In this document: in pieces, positions 27,529 through 36,830 of the stretch
How the letters are laid out: each line of letters opens with the position of its first letter
Position numbering within the stretch: the first letter of the stretch is position 1
Source: Rhodocytophaga rosea
Lineage (GTDB): Bacteria; Bacteroidota; Bacteroidia; Cytophagales; 172606-1
Direction: 5' to 3'
DNA length: 64,000 nt
NCBI RefSeq assembly: GCF_010119975.1
Contig: NZ_CP048222.1
Coordinates: forward strand, 1,819,501 to 1,883,500
Notes under the pieces: model-generated
The model's input: the letters and a program-made list of their open reading frames with translations, nothing else
Told to the model about the DNA's origin: nothing
Databases searched by the model: none
Made by a program: the position numbers and the translations under genes

Positions 27529-29325
27529 ATGAAATATCACTATAATTTGTATTACCAGACAAAAACTGCATCAGCCGTTTTTCTTAAGCGTGCAGTCTAT
27601 TTTTTAATCCTCGTCAGCTTTACGCAGTGTGAAGAAAAAACAAAACTTCCGCCTCCCAGTCCGGATAATGGCGGGCTTTTTCTTCCGGGAAATTTTGCAG
27701 CCGTAGTCGTAGCCGATAGTCTGGAAGGAAAAGCCAGGCATATTGCTGTGAATGAGAATGGAGATATTTATGTAAAAGCCAGATATGGCGGTTCTGATAG
27801 TTCGGTAATTGCCCTTCGGGATACCAATAGCGATGGAAGAGCCGATATTATCAAACGGTTTGGTGGTACAGGCAAAGAAAGAGGCTATGGAACTGCTGTC
27901 CGTATTCATAATGGCTATCTGTATTTCAGTTCAGAACTGGTCGTATACCGCCATAAGTTAACGCCTGGCCAACTTGTACCCGAAAGTCCGATGGAAATTA
28001 TTGTCAATGATGACCATGCCCATGGCATGCACGAGCACATTGCCAAGCCAGTCTCTTTCGACGATAAGGGGAATATGTATGTACCTTTTGGCGCACCATC
28101 TAATTGCTGCCAGGTAAGCAACCGTACCCCAAGTTCTCCCGGAATTTATCCCTGCCCATTGCTGGAAGATCATGGTGGAATCTGGCGGTTCAGTGCTGAT
28201 AAACCCAATCAGACCCAGAAAGATGGTACCAGATATGCCACTGGCCTGAGAAGCATCGTAGCCATGGACTGGAACAAAGAAGATGGAAGTTTGTATGTGG
28301 TTAATCATGGCCGGGACGATCTGCTGCGTTTATGGGCGCATAAATTTACTCCCTGGCAAAGTGCGGTACTTCCCTCTGAAGAGTTTTTTAAGGTAAATGA
28401 GGGAATGGATGGCGGCTGGCCGTATTTTTATTATGACCAGATGAAGAAAAAGAAAGTCATCAATCCGGAATATGAAGGGCAAGCAGGAGCAGCCGAACGG
28501 GAAAAAGATCTGGAACCGCCTATTTTTGGTTTTCCAGGCCACTGGGCACCTAACGACGTATTTTTTTATACGGGCAATCAATTCCCCGAACGCTATAAAA
28601 AAGGAGCCTTTATTGCCTTTCATGGTTCTACCAACCGGGCACCCTACCCCCAGTCGAGTTATTTTATCGGCTTTATTCCATTTGAAAACGGCAAACCAAC
28701 CGACAAGTGGGAAGTATTTGCGGATGGATTTGCCGGTGTAGATCCGATTGTAAACGTAAGTGATGCTATCTACCGGCCCATGGGCATTGCGATGGGTCCG
28801 GATGGTTCGCTGTATATTGCCGAAACAGAAAAAGGTAAAGTATGGCGCATTATGTATACGGGCGAAAAAGACAATTTCGGGGGAGAACAGCTGGCACAAA
28901 TGGAAAAACGCAAAACCCTTTCCCATATCCGTACGCCTGACGAGGTCAATGACAACCTGGATAAAGGCGTAGTAGTGGCTGGCGAGAAAATATATAATAC
29001 CTACTGTGGTGCCTGTCATCAGCGGAATGGAAAAGGAGATAATAACCGTTTTCCTCCACTGGCTGAATCTGAATGGGTACTGGGTGATAAAAAACGCCTG
29101 ATTGAAGTACTACTGAAAGGCCTGGAAGGACCTATTGAAGTGAAAGGACAATCCTATAATAATGTAATGCCGCAGCATAGCTTTTTAGGCAACGAAGATG
29201 TAGCCAAAGTGTTAACATTTATCCGACAGAATTTCGGCAACAATGCTTCGGCAATTAGCCCGGAAGAAGTGAAAGAAGTGAGGGCAACCTTGCCTACGCA
29301 GCAAACAGCCACAGCCACTAACTAA
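27529..29325 (+). CDS. PQQ-type sorbosone/glucose dehydrogenase-like beta-propeller with C-terminal cytochrome c
   Basis: The 598-residue protein has an N-terminal lipoprotein-like signal (FLILVSFTQC). Next is a six-bladed propeller of the soluble aldose/L-sorbosone dehydrogenase type: ARHIAVNENGDIYVKARYGG, DDHAHGMHEH, ATGLRSIVAMDWN, NEGMDGGWPYFYYD and MGPDGSLYIAETEKGKVWRI. A cytochrome c domain with heme motif C493-GA-C496-H497 and a later methionine (NNVMPQHSF) ends the protein. It would oxidise a sugar or aldehyde in the periplasm and pass electrons to heme. It overlaps no neighbour but lies 5 bp from the next cytochrome gene. Confidence 0.88.
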   Translation: MKYHYNLYYQTKTASAVFLKRAVYFLILVSFTQCEEKTKLPPPSPDNGGLFLPGNFAAVVVADSLEGKARHIAVNENGDIYVKARYGGSDSSVIALRDTNSDGRADIIKRFGGTGKERGYGTAVRIHNGYLYFSSELVVYRHKLTPGQLVPESPMEIIVNDDHAHGMHEHIAKPVSFDDKGNMYVPFGAPSNCCQVSNRTPSSPGIYPCPLLEDHGGIWRFSADKPNQTQKDGTRYATGLRSIVAMDWNKEDGSLYVVNHGRDDLLRLWAHKFTPWQSAVLPSEEFFKVNEGMDGGWPYFYYDQMKKKKVINPEYEGQAGAAEREKDLEPPIFGFPGHWAPNDVFFYTGNQFPERYKKGAFIAFHGSTNRAPYPQSSYFIGFIPFENGKPTDKWEVFADGFAGVDPIVNVSDAIYRPMGIAMGPDGSLYIAETEKGKVWRIMYTGEKDNFGGEQLAQMEKRKTLSHIRTPDEVNDNLDKGVVVAGEKIYNTYCGACHQRNGKGDNNRFPPLAESEWVLGDKKRLIEVLLKGLEGPIEVKGQSYNNVMPQHSFLGNEDVAKVLTFIRQNFGNNASAISPEEVKEVRATLPTQQTATATN

Positions 29326-29330
29326 AGAAT

Positions 29331-29753
29331 ATGCATTGTAAAGCGCTATCTCTTTTTGTTGCTATGTGTATAATAGGCCTTATCCTTTTTTCATCCTTTA
29401 CCAGCCAAACGTACCGGATAGGACAGGATGATAGATGGATAGCACCTGCCTGGGCCGATACATTGAAAAGTCCTTTTCCTAATGAGCCTTTAACTCTGGC
29501 CCAGGGTGAAGAATTGTATAATGTGCATTGCTGGTCTTGTCATGGCGATACAGGATACGGAGATGGGGCTGCCGGTGGGGCGCTTGGAGCAAAACCTGCC
29601 AATTTTCATGAAGAAGAGGTAAAAAAGCAAAGTGATGGTGCATGGTTCTGGAAATTGTCTAATGGCCGGGGAAATATGCCTCCTTTTAAAGAAGTATTTT
29701 CAGAGGAGCAAAGATGGCAACTGGTCGCTTATATCCGGAAATTATCTAATTAA
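29331..29753 (+). CDS. Small exported cytochrome c
   Basis: The 140-residue protein has an N-terminal membrane anchor or signal (AMCIIGLILFSSF) and a single heme-binding motif C67-WS-C70-H71. A likely axial Met lies in NGRGNMPPFKEVFS near the C-terminus. It would carry electrons from the neighbouring dehydrogenases to the respiratory chain. Gaps of 5 bp upstream and 20 bp downstream place it firmly in the operon. Confidence 0.92.
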   Translation: MHCKALSLFVAMCIIGLILFSSFTSQTYRIGQDDRWIAPAWADTLKSPFPNEPLTLAQGEELYNVHCWSCHGDTGYGDGAAGGALGAKPANFHEEEVKKQSDGAWFWKLSNGRGNMPPFKEVFSEEQRWQLVAYIRKLSN

Positions 29754-29773
29754 TAAATAAGTTAGTTAAAAGC

Positions 29774-31213
29774 ATGACTCTTCGCTCATATATAGGTAGA
29801 ATATACGTAGTAGCAGTACTTCTGTTTTCTTCAGCGTTGACGTATGCACAGCAGACAACGGCCCCGAAACCTCCTGTTGCCTTGCGTCCGGATATAAAAA
29901 TTGAGCATTTTATGGATATCGGCCCACAGGCAGTCAGGTTATTGCAGGAACCGACCACCGGCGATTTTTACTATACTACCTTCGACGGAAATGTATTTAA
30001 AATAAAGCACAGCAATGGCCAGCAGCCGGTAGCCGAACAGGTATTCAGCGCCGCCGACCATGGCATCACCCGTTTGCAGGGAGCTGCTTTTTACAAGAAT
30101 ACGCTCTTTTTATGCGGAAATATCAGTGTAAATAATAACAAAGGCACCAAGGGCAGAATGGTACGCTACAAATTAAAGCCTTCCGGAAAACATGAAATGA
30201 CAGAAGTATTTAATACCATAGAGATTGGGAGCACTAAAACTGTTTTTGATCATGGCTTCAATGGACTGGCTGTTAGTCCGGATGGTAAGTATATTTATGT
30301 CAATAGCGGCGCACGCACTGATCATGGAGAAGTGCAGGATAATGGAGGAGAATATCCTAATGCCAGAGATGCTGCCTTAACCAGTTGTATTTTCCGGTTT
30401 CCTATAGAGTCTAAAAATATATTGCTGCCAGATGATGAAGCAAAGTTAAAATCTGATGGTTACTTGTATGCACAAGGAATCCGCAATGCCTATGATCTGG
30501 CTTTTGACACAGAGGGGAATTTATTTGCGGTTTCTAATTCCGGCGATTATGATCATCCGGAAGATATGTTCTGGATCAGACAAGGGCACCATTACGGGTT
30601 TCCCTGGGTGATGGGTGGCATTGAAAATCCTCAGCAAAACCCCGACTGGCAACCTAGCCCTGAAACAGATCCATTTATCCCTAAATTTGCCCATGCCTGG
30701 TCGGTGAGATATTTCCGCAATGATCCTGAATTTCCTAAAAAGCCAGCTAATCTCAACTTTACTGCCGCTGTTCAAAATATAGGTCCAGATGCCAATGAAT
30801 ATCGTGACCGTACCACCGGAAAAGTGATGGATGGAGATTCTACACGGGCAACTGTTGGTACCTTCACCCCGCACAGCTCTCCCTTAGGCCTGTTTTTTGA
30901 CACCAATAAAGTTCTTGCCGTTGATCTGAATGGAGATGGATTTGTACTCCGGTATACCTTAGGGAGAAGAGCCAGCATGATGAAAGCTTTTACTGAGCAG
31001 GGAGCCGACCTGTTGCACCTGGATTTAACCTATGATAAAGCCAAAGATAATTACAGCGTTAAAACTACGCGTATGGTAGAGGGTTTTTCGCAACCTACAG
31101 ATGCCTTACTAATTGGCAATACAGTGTATATCATTGAATACGGAGGCAAAGCCGGAAATATCTGGAAAATTACCCTTCCGGGTGCCGACAATAAAAAGAA
31201 GGCTAAACTGTAG
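29774..31213 (+). CDS. Second PQQ-type sugar dehydrogenase-like beta-propeller
   Basis: The 479-residue protein has a signal peptide ending LTYAQ and a propeller with GFNGLAVSPDGKYIYVNSGA, GIRNAYDLAFDTEGNLFAVS, NSGDYDHPEDMFWIRQGHHY and SPLGLFFDTNK. The pattern matches the PQQ-dependent glucose/sorbosone dehydrogenase superfamily, but it carries no heme, unlike the gene at 27529. It presumably donates electrons to the small cytochrome next to it. The true cofactor and substrate are not shown by the sequence. Confidence 0.85.
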   Translation: MTLRSYIGRIYVVAVLLFSSALTYAQQTTAPKPPVALRPDIKIEHFMDIGPQAVRLLQEPTTGDFYYTTFDGNVFKIKHSNGQQPVAEQVFSAADHGITRLQGAAFYKNTLFLCGNISVNNNKGTKGRMVRYKLKPSGKHEMTEVFNTIEIGSTKTVFDHGFNGLAVSPDGKYIYVNSGARTDHGEVQDNGGEYPNARDAALTSCIFRFPIESKNILLPDDEAKLKSDGYLYAQGIRNAYDLAFDTEGNLFAVSNSGDYDHPEDMFWIRQGHHYGFPWVMGGIENPQQNPDWQPSPETDPFIPKFAHAWSVRYFRNDPEFPKKPANLNFTAAVQNIGPDANEYRDRTTGKVMDGDSTRATVGTFTPHSSPLGLFFDTNKVLAVDLNGDGFVLRYTLGRRASMMKAFTEQGADLLHLDLTYDKAKDNYSVKTTRMVEGFSQPTDALLIGNTVYIIEYGGKAGNIWKITLPGADNKKKAKL

Positions 31214-31300
31214 AAATAAAGCTAATTTTATACACCGCCGTGCCTATATACTATTTTGTAACAATTAAATTTACATTTTATACAAACCCAATTCTCCCAT

Positions 31301-31759
31301 ATGAAAACCCAAAGAAGATCCATTCTCAAAAGAATTTTTGCTTCCGTAGCAGGTATTACCGGTTTAGGCGCAGTAGCCCAGGCTAAAACAGATGCTGCTC
31401 CTGAGAAGGAAGTATTCAATGTTACCAACTATCAGGATGTTCCCTTGTTTTCTGGTTCTACCAAACATGGCAACCTGATATTTGTAGCTGGCAAAGGTTA
31501 TCACAAGGAAGGCGATATAAAAGTACACACTGAAGAAGTACTGAAAGAAATAGAAGCAGAGCTGAAAAGAGCTGGTTCTTCTATGGACAAAGTGCTGAAA
31601 GTAAATGTGTACCTGCACGACCTGAACGATTATAAGGGCATGAATGAAGTATACAAAGGACGTTTCGGCAGCAAGCCTCCGGTGCGTACCACAGTAGCTG
31701 TATACGGCGGTGTACCTGGCGACTCTTTAGTCGAAATGGACTGCATTGCTTATGTGTAA
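31301..31759 (+). CDS. Tat-signal RidA/YjgF-family enamine/imine deaminase
   Basis: The 152-residue protein begins with a twin-arginine signal (QRRSILKRIF, a hydrophobic stretch, then VAQAK). The RidA fold follows: SGSTKHGNLIFVAGKGYH, TEEVLKEIEAELKRAGSSMD, and PPVRTTVAVYGGVP with the conserved substrate-carboxylate Arg (Arg129) and Glu145. RidA proteins hydrolyse reactive enamine/imine intermediates made by PLP-dependent dehydratases and ammonia lyases. Export is unusual for RidA and fits a periplasmic PLP enzyme in the same gene group. It is 87 bp from the upstream dehydrogenase gene. Confidence 0.9.
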   Translation: MKTQRRSILKRIFASVAGITGLGAVAQAKTDAAPEKEVFNVTNYQDVPLFSGSTKHGNLIFVAGKGYHKEGDIKVHTEEVLKEIEAELKRAGSSMDKVLKVNVYLHDLNDYKGMNEVYKGRFGSKPPVRTTVAVYGGVPGDSLVEMDCIAYV

Positions 31760-32108
31760 TTAGTCATTGGTCAATTGTCATTAGTGAAAAATAGCTATTA
31801 ATGACTTACTGAATTTGTTTTAAAGTTGTGGATAGTAAGAATAAGCGTGTACGTGAGGAATACAAAAATCAAACAAAAATTCCTTGCGGGAGAGGAGAAA
31901 TGAAAAGCGGGGTGCGCGTTGAATTGTGGGAGGAAGCATTTTTCATTTTGCCCTTTTGTTTTGTTACTTTTATTTTGGGCAAGCAAAATAAAAGTAAAGA
32001 CGGCTTAAGCAATTCACAATTTATTATTTATACATAAACATATCTAGACAAAAGTCTCTAAATCTATTTTTGATAATGACCAATAACTATTGACTAATGA
32101 CTATTGAC
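31759..32108. repeat. Intergenic repeat element with inverted ends and an internal hairpin
   Basis: The left end (31759-31786) and the inverted right end (32074-32108) match at about 20 of 25 positions. Inside, arms 31964-31977 and 31984-31997 form a perfect 14-bp stem with a 6-base loop. The element fills most of the 391-bp gap between ridA and the second SelA-like gene. I see no supported gene in it. It looks like a non-coding dispersed repeat common in Bacteroidota (inference). Confidence 0.6.
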
Positions 32109-32150
32109 ATTTAAAACCCCTTTTTTCATTCATCATTTGCCATTACTCCT

Positions 32151-33374
32151 ATGCTCAATAGAAGAAAACTCATTAAACGCTTAACTGCCCTGCCAGTCGT
32201 AGGAGGACTTGTTGGAAGCGGCCTTCCGTTACAATCGGCACAGGCCTTACCAAAACAACCCAAACGCGACCTGTTCAAGGAACTGGGCATCCGCACCTTT
32301 ATTAATGCCGCCGGTACTCTCACCTTTATGACTGGTTCTCTGATGCAGGACGAGGTATTGGAAACTATTAATTTTGCTGCTAAAGAATTTTGCCTGCTCG
32401 ATGAAGTACAAGACAAAGTAGGCGAAAAAATTGCCAAGCTGGTACACTCGGAATCGGCTGTCGTTACTTCCGGTGCTTTTTCTGCCATTACCCTGGGGTT
32501 GGCTGGGGTACTTACTGGTACCGACCAGAAAAAAGTAGAGCAGCTTCCTCACCTGGAATACACCGGCATGAAATCCGAAGTAATTATTCAGAAAGGCCAT
32601 GATATTGTGTATAAACAGGCGCTTACCAATACCGGTTGTAAGGTAGTATTTGTAGAAACAGCAGAAGAGGTAGAGAAGGCCATCAATGAACGTACAGCTA
32701 TGATGTGGTTTCTGCATATTCAATCAGATAAGGGTAAAATACAGCATGAAGAATGGGTAGCCCTGGGAAAAAAGCACAATATTCCGACCATGATCGATAT
32801 AGCGGCTGATGTGCCGCCTGTAGAAAATCTCTGGAAATTCAATGATATGGGTTTTGATCTGGTGTGTATTTCCGGGGGAAAAGCCATGCGTGGACCTCAG
32901 AGTGCCGGTTTGTTGATGGGCAAGAAAAACCTGATTGCTGCCGCCAGAATGCATATGCCGCCCAGAGGTTTTACCATTGGCCGGGGCATGAAGATTAATA
33001 AAGAAGAGATTCTGGGAATGTATGTAGCCCTGGAAAAATTCATCAATCTGGATCACGATAAAATATGGAAACAGTGGGAAGAAGGCATCGCCCACATCGA
33101 TAATGCCATCAAAAAAGTGGATGGGGTACAAACCAAAACACATGTACCTCCGCTAGGCAATCATACACCAACGCTGGAAGTAACCTGGGATAAAAACAAA
33201 GTAAAGCTAGAGAAACAAGACCTGATCACCAATCTGCGCAATGGAAACCCTTCAATCGAAGTAGGCGGCGGCGGACCAGATGCTTTTAGTGTAACTGTGT
33301 GGATGATGAAACCCGGCCAGGAGAAAATTGTAGCCAAACGATTAACCGAAGAGTTTTCAAAAGCTACGGTCTAA
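32151..33374 (+). CDS. Tat-signal SelA-like PLP-dependent enzyme (copy 2)
   Basis: The 407-residue paralogue of the protein at 24867 shares long identical segments, including HLEYTGMKS, VALGKKHNIPTMID and SGGKAMRGPQS with Schiff-base Lys244. It too starts with a twin-arginine signal (NRRKLIKRL, cleavage region SAQA). Differences cluster in a short loop (HIQSDKGK here against NYNAPLGK in copy 1) and near the C-terminus (GGGGPDAFS against VGPEKDATS), which may alter substrate choice. It lies beyond the repeat element, so it may have its own promoter. It ends in a hairpin shared with the convergent gene. Confidence 0.85.
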   Translation: MLNRRKLIKRLTALPVVGGLVGSGLPLQSAQALPKQPKRDLFKELGIRTFINAAGTLTFMTGSLMQDEVLETINFAAKEFCLLDEVQDKVGEKIAKLVHSESAVVTSGAFSAITLGLAGVLTGTDQKKVEQLPHLEYTGMKSEVIIQKGHDIVYKQALTNTGCKVVFVETAEEVEKAINERTAMMWFLHIQSDKGKIQHEEWVALGKKHNIPTMIDIAADVPPVENLWKFNDMGFDLVCISGGKAMRGPQSAGLLMGKKNLIAAARMHMPPRGFTIGRGMKINKEEILGMYVALEKFINLDHDKIWKQWEEGIAHIDNAIKKVDGVQTKTHVPPLGNHTPTLEVTWDKNKVKLEKQDLITNLRNGNPSIEVGGGGPDAFSVTVWMMKPGQEKIVAKRLTEEFSKATV

Positions 33375-33414
33375 CCTTTTCAAAAGGATTCCCTGTATAA
33401 CATTAACTAGTTAG

Positions 33415-33445
33415 TTAACCCTTTACTATAGAAGTGAAGGGTTAA
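33415..33445. terminator. Bidirectional terminator between convergent genes
   Basis: TTAACCCTT and AAGGGTTAA form a 9-bp stem, followed by TTTTC on the plus strand. It sits 41 bases after the SelA-like stop and 8 bases from the end of the FG-GAP gene. Confidence 0.65.
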
Positions 33446-33452
33446 TTTTCTA

Positions 33453-36400
33453 CTACTTTTCTGTCTGTGAGGTAGCTGTTATATCCTGTTTTTTACCCTC
33501 CAACGCATATGTTTGTAGTTTGGAATTATTTACTGCAACTACTACTTTTTTCTCTTCATTTTCCTGCTCTAATACGATTATATCCCGCACATCTCCCCTG
33601 ATGTGTAAGCCAGAATGGATTTGGGGCAAAGAGGAAAAATTTCCATTGCCATTTCCCAGCAATACGGTTCCATAATTAGCATCGTATTTTCCAATAGCAA
33701 CCCTGGTTTTTTCCATGTTTCCGCCGAGCAATATATCCAGGTTTCCATCTCCATTGATATCTACGGATTGTATGGCATAGACCGGAGAAAATTGAGCTTC
33801 TATAGGTAGTGTTTTGAAAGTAAATTTGCCATTTACGTTTTCCAGATAGGAAGTTTGGAATCGGGTTGCTATTAACTTTTGGGCTGCCTGTAACTGCTCC
33901 TTTGTGAACATATCTTCTACCGTTGCTCTGGCATAAGTTTCATAACTGGTAAACCGTTTTTTAATGGCTGGCATCTGACCTCCGAGTTCGTCCCGGCTGA
34001 AAGCAGGATGGTTTTTACCTTCGATATAATAACTCAAGATAGGATCAATGGAGCCATTGTTATCAAAATCGCTGTAAAGCATTGTAGCTGGTTGTTGTTC
34101 GCTTACTTTCATCTGGCTGTTTAAACCCAGATTTCCTACCACCAGATCCATATCTCCATCTTTATCGAAATCCTGAGCAATAATCCGGTTCCACCAGCCA
34201 GACGAATTTTCAGGCAAATAAGTAGAAGTCTGGTTCACAAGTTTGCCTTGCTGATTGATAAAAATGGAAATAGGCATCCACTCTCCCACCACTACTAAAT
34301 CCTGGGCTTTGTCCTGGTTAATATCCAGCCAGAGCGCATCTGTTACCATACCTATAATTTTCAGTTGAGGCGCTAGTTGATCGGTTTGGATGGTAAACTG
34401 CCCTTTACCATTATTGACCAGTAAATAGCTTTCCGGAGTTTTCGGATACTGGCCGGGAATAACCCTTCCCCCAATAAATACATCCATATCGCCATCGCCA
34501 TCTATATCTCCAGGTTTCACGCAAGAAGCATCTACAGCCATAGTCGGAAGCAGTTCAACTTTGCGGGTGAATTTGCCTTTGCCATCATTCAAATACAAAC
34601 GGGGCTGTAAGTTGGGATCATTGGCCGGGAAACAGTAACCACCACTAACTACCAACAGGTCTACATCCTTGTCTCCGTCGGCATCGAAAAAACTGGCATC
34701 TGTATCTTCGGCAGTTGCATCTTTGGCAAGATCTGGTTGCGGAAGCGCTTTAAAAGTTGCATCCGCTGATTGAATAAAGAACTGGCTCTCTTGGCCACGG
34801 GCACCACAAATGAATAGGTCTTCCCGGCCATCTCCATTTACATCTCCCTGGGCTATATGCGGCCCTTGTGCAGAAAGTGCATGCGGTAGCAAACGCTGAA
34901 TTTTAAAATCGATAAAATTTTCTTCCTGATGTGTAAAATCAATTGTAGTGTTCTCTTGCGTGAACAGTGGTGCAGACGGTTCCGGTGAACTAGTAGAGAC
35001 GGATGCATCTTTTTCTTGCAGGGTAATGGTTTGATCCAGCTTCACAGAAGCAAGCATTTGTACTTTTCCACCCGGCCATGTTAATTTCACTTGCTGTATT
35101 TCTGAAGTACCCAACCCAAACACCAGTTCAGCTGGCACCGAGGACTGAAAACCCCTGGTAGGCATCATCTCCTGAACTAAGGTTTTATCTTTGCAAATAA
35201 CTTGTACCATGGCACCTATTCCTTGTGTATTCTTTCCTTCGCCAGCCAGTTTTACTTTCAGAAAGTGGAGGTCCTTGGTCTGAATTTCCAGATTATTCTG
35301 GTATACAAAAGCGGCTTCATTGGTATTATTTACCACCAGATCCAAATCTCCATCATTGTCCAGGTCGGCATAGGCGGCTCCGGTCGAAATACTGGTCTGG
35401 TTAAAACCCCATGCTTCAGTTTGTTTGGCAAAGGTCAAATTTCCCTTGTTCTCATACATGTAATTCTTTACAATCGCCGAGGGCATTTTTCCAATTACTT
35501 GTTGCACTGTCATTTTCTGGCCACCTTGCCCTTCTTTCATTTTCTCATCTGCAGCAAAACTCAGGAAATCCATATTGGTATAATCCCGGGCATAACCATT
35601 ACTGATAAAAAGGTCTGAATAGCCATCATTATTGAAGTCGGCAAACAAAGGTGCCCAGCTCCAGTCAGTATTCGATACCCCAGCCAGCTGGCCAATTTCA
35701 CTGAATGAAACGCCCTTAATATTCTCAGGCTTTCCGGTGGAATTACTCAGTTGGATAGGACCATTGTTGAGCTGTAGCATGTTGCGCATATTCTGGTGGT
35801 AAAACCCTGCGCGCACCAGTAACTGGTTTTTATCATAGTTATCAGAACCCATTACTTGTTTCTGGCGGTAATTATCTTCCGGAAGCATATCCAGCGTGAG
35901 TATATCCATCCAGCCATCGTTATTTACATCCCCTACATCTACGCCCATCGAAAACAGCGACGTATGTCCGATACACTCTTTTAAACTCTCCCGGAACGAA
36001 CCGTCTTTCTGGTTGAGGTATAGGTAATCCTGCTCGTTATAATCATTGGAAATATAGACATCCGGCCAGCCATCTTTATTAAAATCGGATATGCCGATGC
36101 CCAGGCCAAAGCTTAATACATTATTCACCAGCCCAGCCTGCTCACTCACATCAGTGAATTTGCCTTTTTCATTTTTAAATAAGCGACTGGCAAACAAAGG
36201 ATTTTTCTGTGATTTTAACCTGGCGGTGATCTGGCTGAAACCGGCATATTCCTGCACCGAATGATTCAGGAGCCACATATCCAGGTCTCCATCGTTGTCG
36301 TAATCAAAAAAAGCAGCCTGGGTGGAATATCCGGCATCGTTAAGGCCATACGCAGCTGCCTGTTCTGTAAAACGCATGTTGCCCTGGTTGATATACAGCA

Positions 36401-36830
36401 GGTTTTCCCGTTCTTTAGCCACACTGCTTCCGGACCGGCACACATATATATCCAGTAAACCATCGGCATTTATATCGGCCATCGTTACGCCCGTTTTCCA
36501 GCCCACCATTGCCCCTACTCCAGCGCTTTCTGTCACATCTTCAAATTCAAAACTGCCTTTATTGATATATAGGCGGTTGCTTACCATATTGCCCGTAAAA
36601 TAAATATCCTGCAATCCATCGTTGTTCAAATCGCCAATAGCAACTCCCCCACCATTGTAGAAATACCCATACTTGAGCACATTAAACTCTTCGGATTCAG
36701 TGAGCTGGTTAGAGAACTTAATGCCAGTTTCACTAGCTGGTAATAGAGAGAATAGCGTACTCTGTTCCTGCTTTTGTTTACAGGTTTGAAATAATATGAG
36801 GGAAAGAAAAAGGAACAGGAAACGAAACAT
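33453..36830 (-). CDS. FG-GAP/VCBS-repeat lipoprotein with ASPIC/UnbV (CRTAC1-like) domain
   Basis: The 1125-residue protein has a lipoprotein signal (LILFQTC). Many calcium-binding FG-GAP/VCBS repeats follow, with loops such as DLNNDGLQDIY, DYDNDGDLDMW, DFNNDGYSDLF and DGDGDMDVFIGG. An ASPIC/UnbV-type segment (GIGAMVQVICKDKTLVQEM, PTRGFQSSVPAELVFGLG) lies near the middle. Such proteins commonly accompany SusC/SusD pairs in Bacteroidota and may bind surface glycans or scaffold enzymes (inference). It is downstream of the minus-strand SusD but separated by a terminator, so it may be transcribed partly by read-through. Confidence 0.9.
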   Translation of the reverse strand: MFRFLFLFLSLILFQTCKQKQEQSTLFSLLPASETGIKFSNQLTESEEFNVLKYGYFYNGGGVAIGDLNNDGLQDIYFTGNMVSNRLYINKGSFEFEDVTESAGVGAMVGWKTGVTMADINADGLLDIYVCRSGSSVAKERENLLYINQGNMRFTEQAAAYGLNDAGYSTQAAFFDYDNDGDLDMWLLNHSVQEYAGFSQITARLKSQKNPLFASRLFKNEKGKFTDVSEQAGLVNNVLSFGLGIGISDFNKDGWPDVYISNDYNEQDYLYLNQKDGSFRESLKECIGHTSLFSMGVDVGDVNNDGWMDILTLDMLPEDNYRQKQVMGSDNYDKNQLLVRAGFYHQNMRNMLQLNNGPIQLSNSTGKPENIKGVSFSEIGQLAGVSNTDWSWAPLFADFNNDGYSDLFISNGYARDYTNMDFLSFAADEKMKEGQGGQKMTVQQVIGKMPSAIVKNYMYENKGNLTFAKQTEAWGFNQTSISTGAAYADLDNDGDLDLVVNNTNEAAFVYQNNLEIQTKDLHFLKVKLAGEGKNTQGIGAMVQVICKDKTLVQEMMPTRGFQSSVPAELVFGLGTSEIQQVKLTWPGGKVQMLASVKLDQTITLQEKDASVSTSSPEPSAPLFTQENTTIDFTHQEENFIDFKIQRLLPHALSAQGPHIAQGDVNGDGREDLFICGARGQESQFFIQSADATFKALPQPDLAKDATAEDTDASFFDADGDKDVDLLVVSGGYCFPANDPNLQPRLYLNDGKGKFTRKVELLPTMAVDASCVKPGDIDGDGDMDVFIGGRVIPGQYPKTPESYLLVNNGKGQFTIQTDQLAPQLKIIGMVTDALWLDINQDKAQDLVVVGEWMPISIFINQQGKLVNQTSTYLPENSSGWWNRIIAQDFDKDGDMDLVVGNLGLNSQMKVSEQQPATMLYSDFDNNGSIDPILSYYIEGKNHPAFSRDELGGQMPAIKKRFTSYETYARATVEDMFTKEQLQAAQKLIATRFQTSYLENVNGKFTFKTLPIEAQFSPVYAIQSVDINGDGNLDILLGGNMEKTRVAIGKYDANYGTVLLGNGNGNFSSLPQIHSGLHIRGDVRDIIVLEQENEEKKVVVAVNNSKLQTYALEGKKQDITATSQTEK

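Noticed and set aside
28330-29019. 229-codon minus-strand frame inside the PQQ/cytochrome gene
   Set aside because: It is a shadow of the conserved propeller and heme-coding sequence.
31828-32037. 69-codon plus-strand frame
   Set aside because: It lies within the dispersed repeat and its internal hairpin, with low-complexity sequence and no upstream signal.
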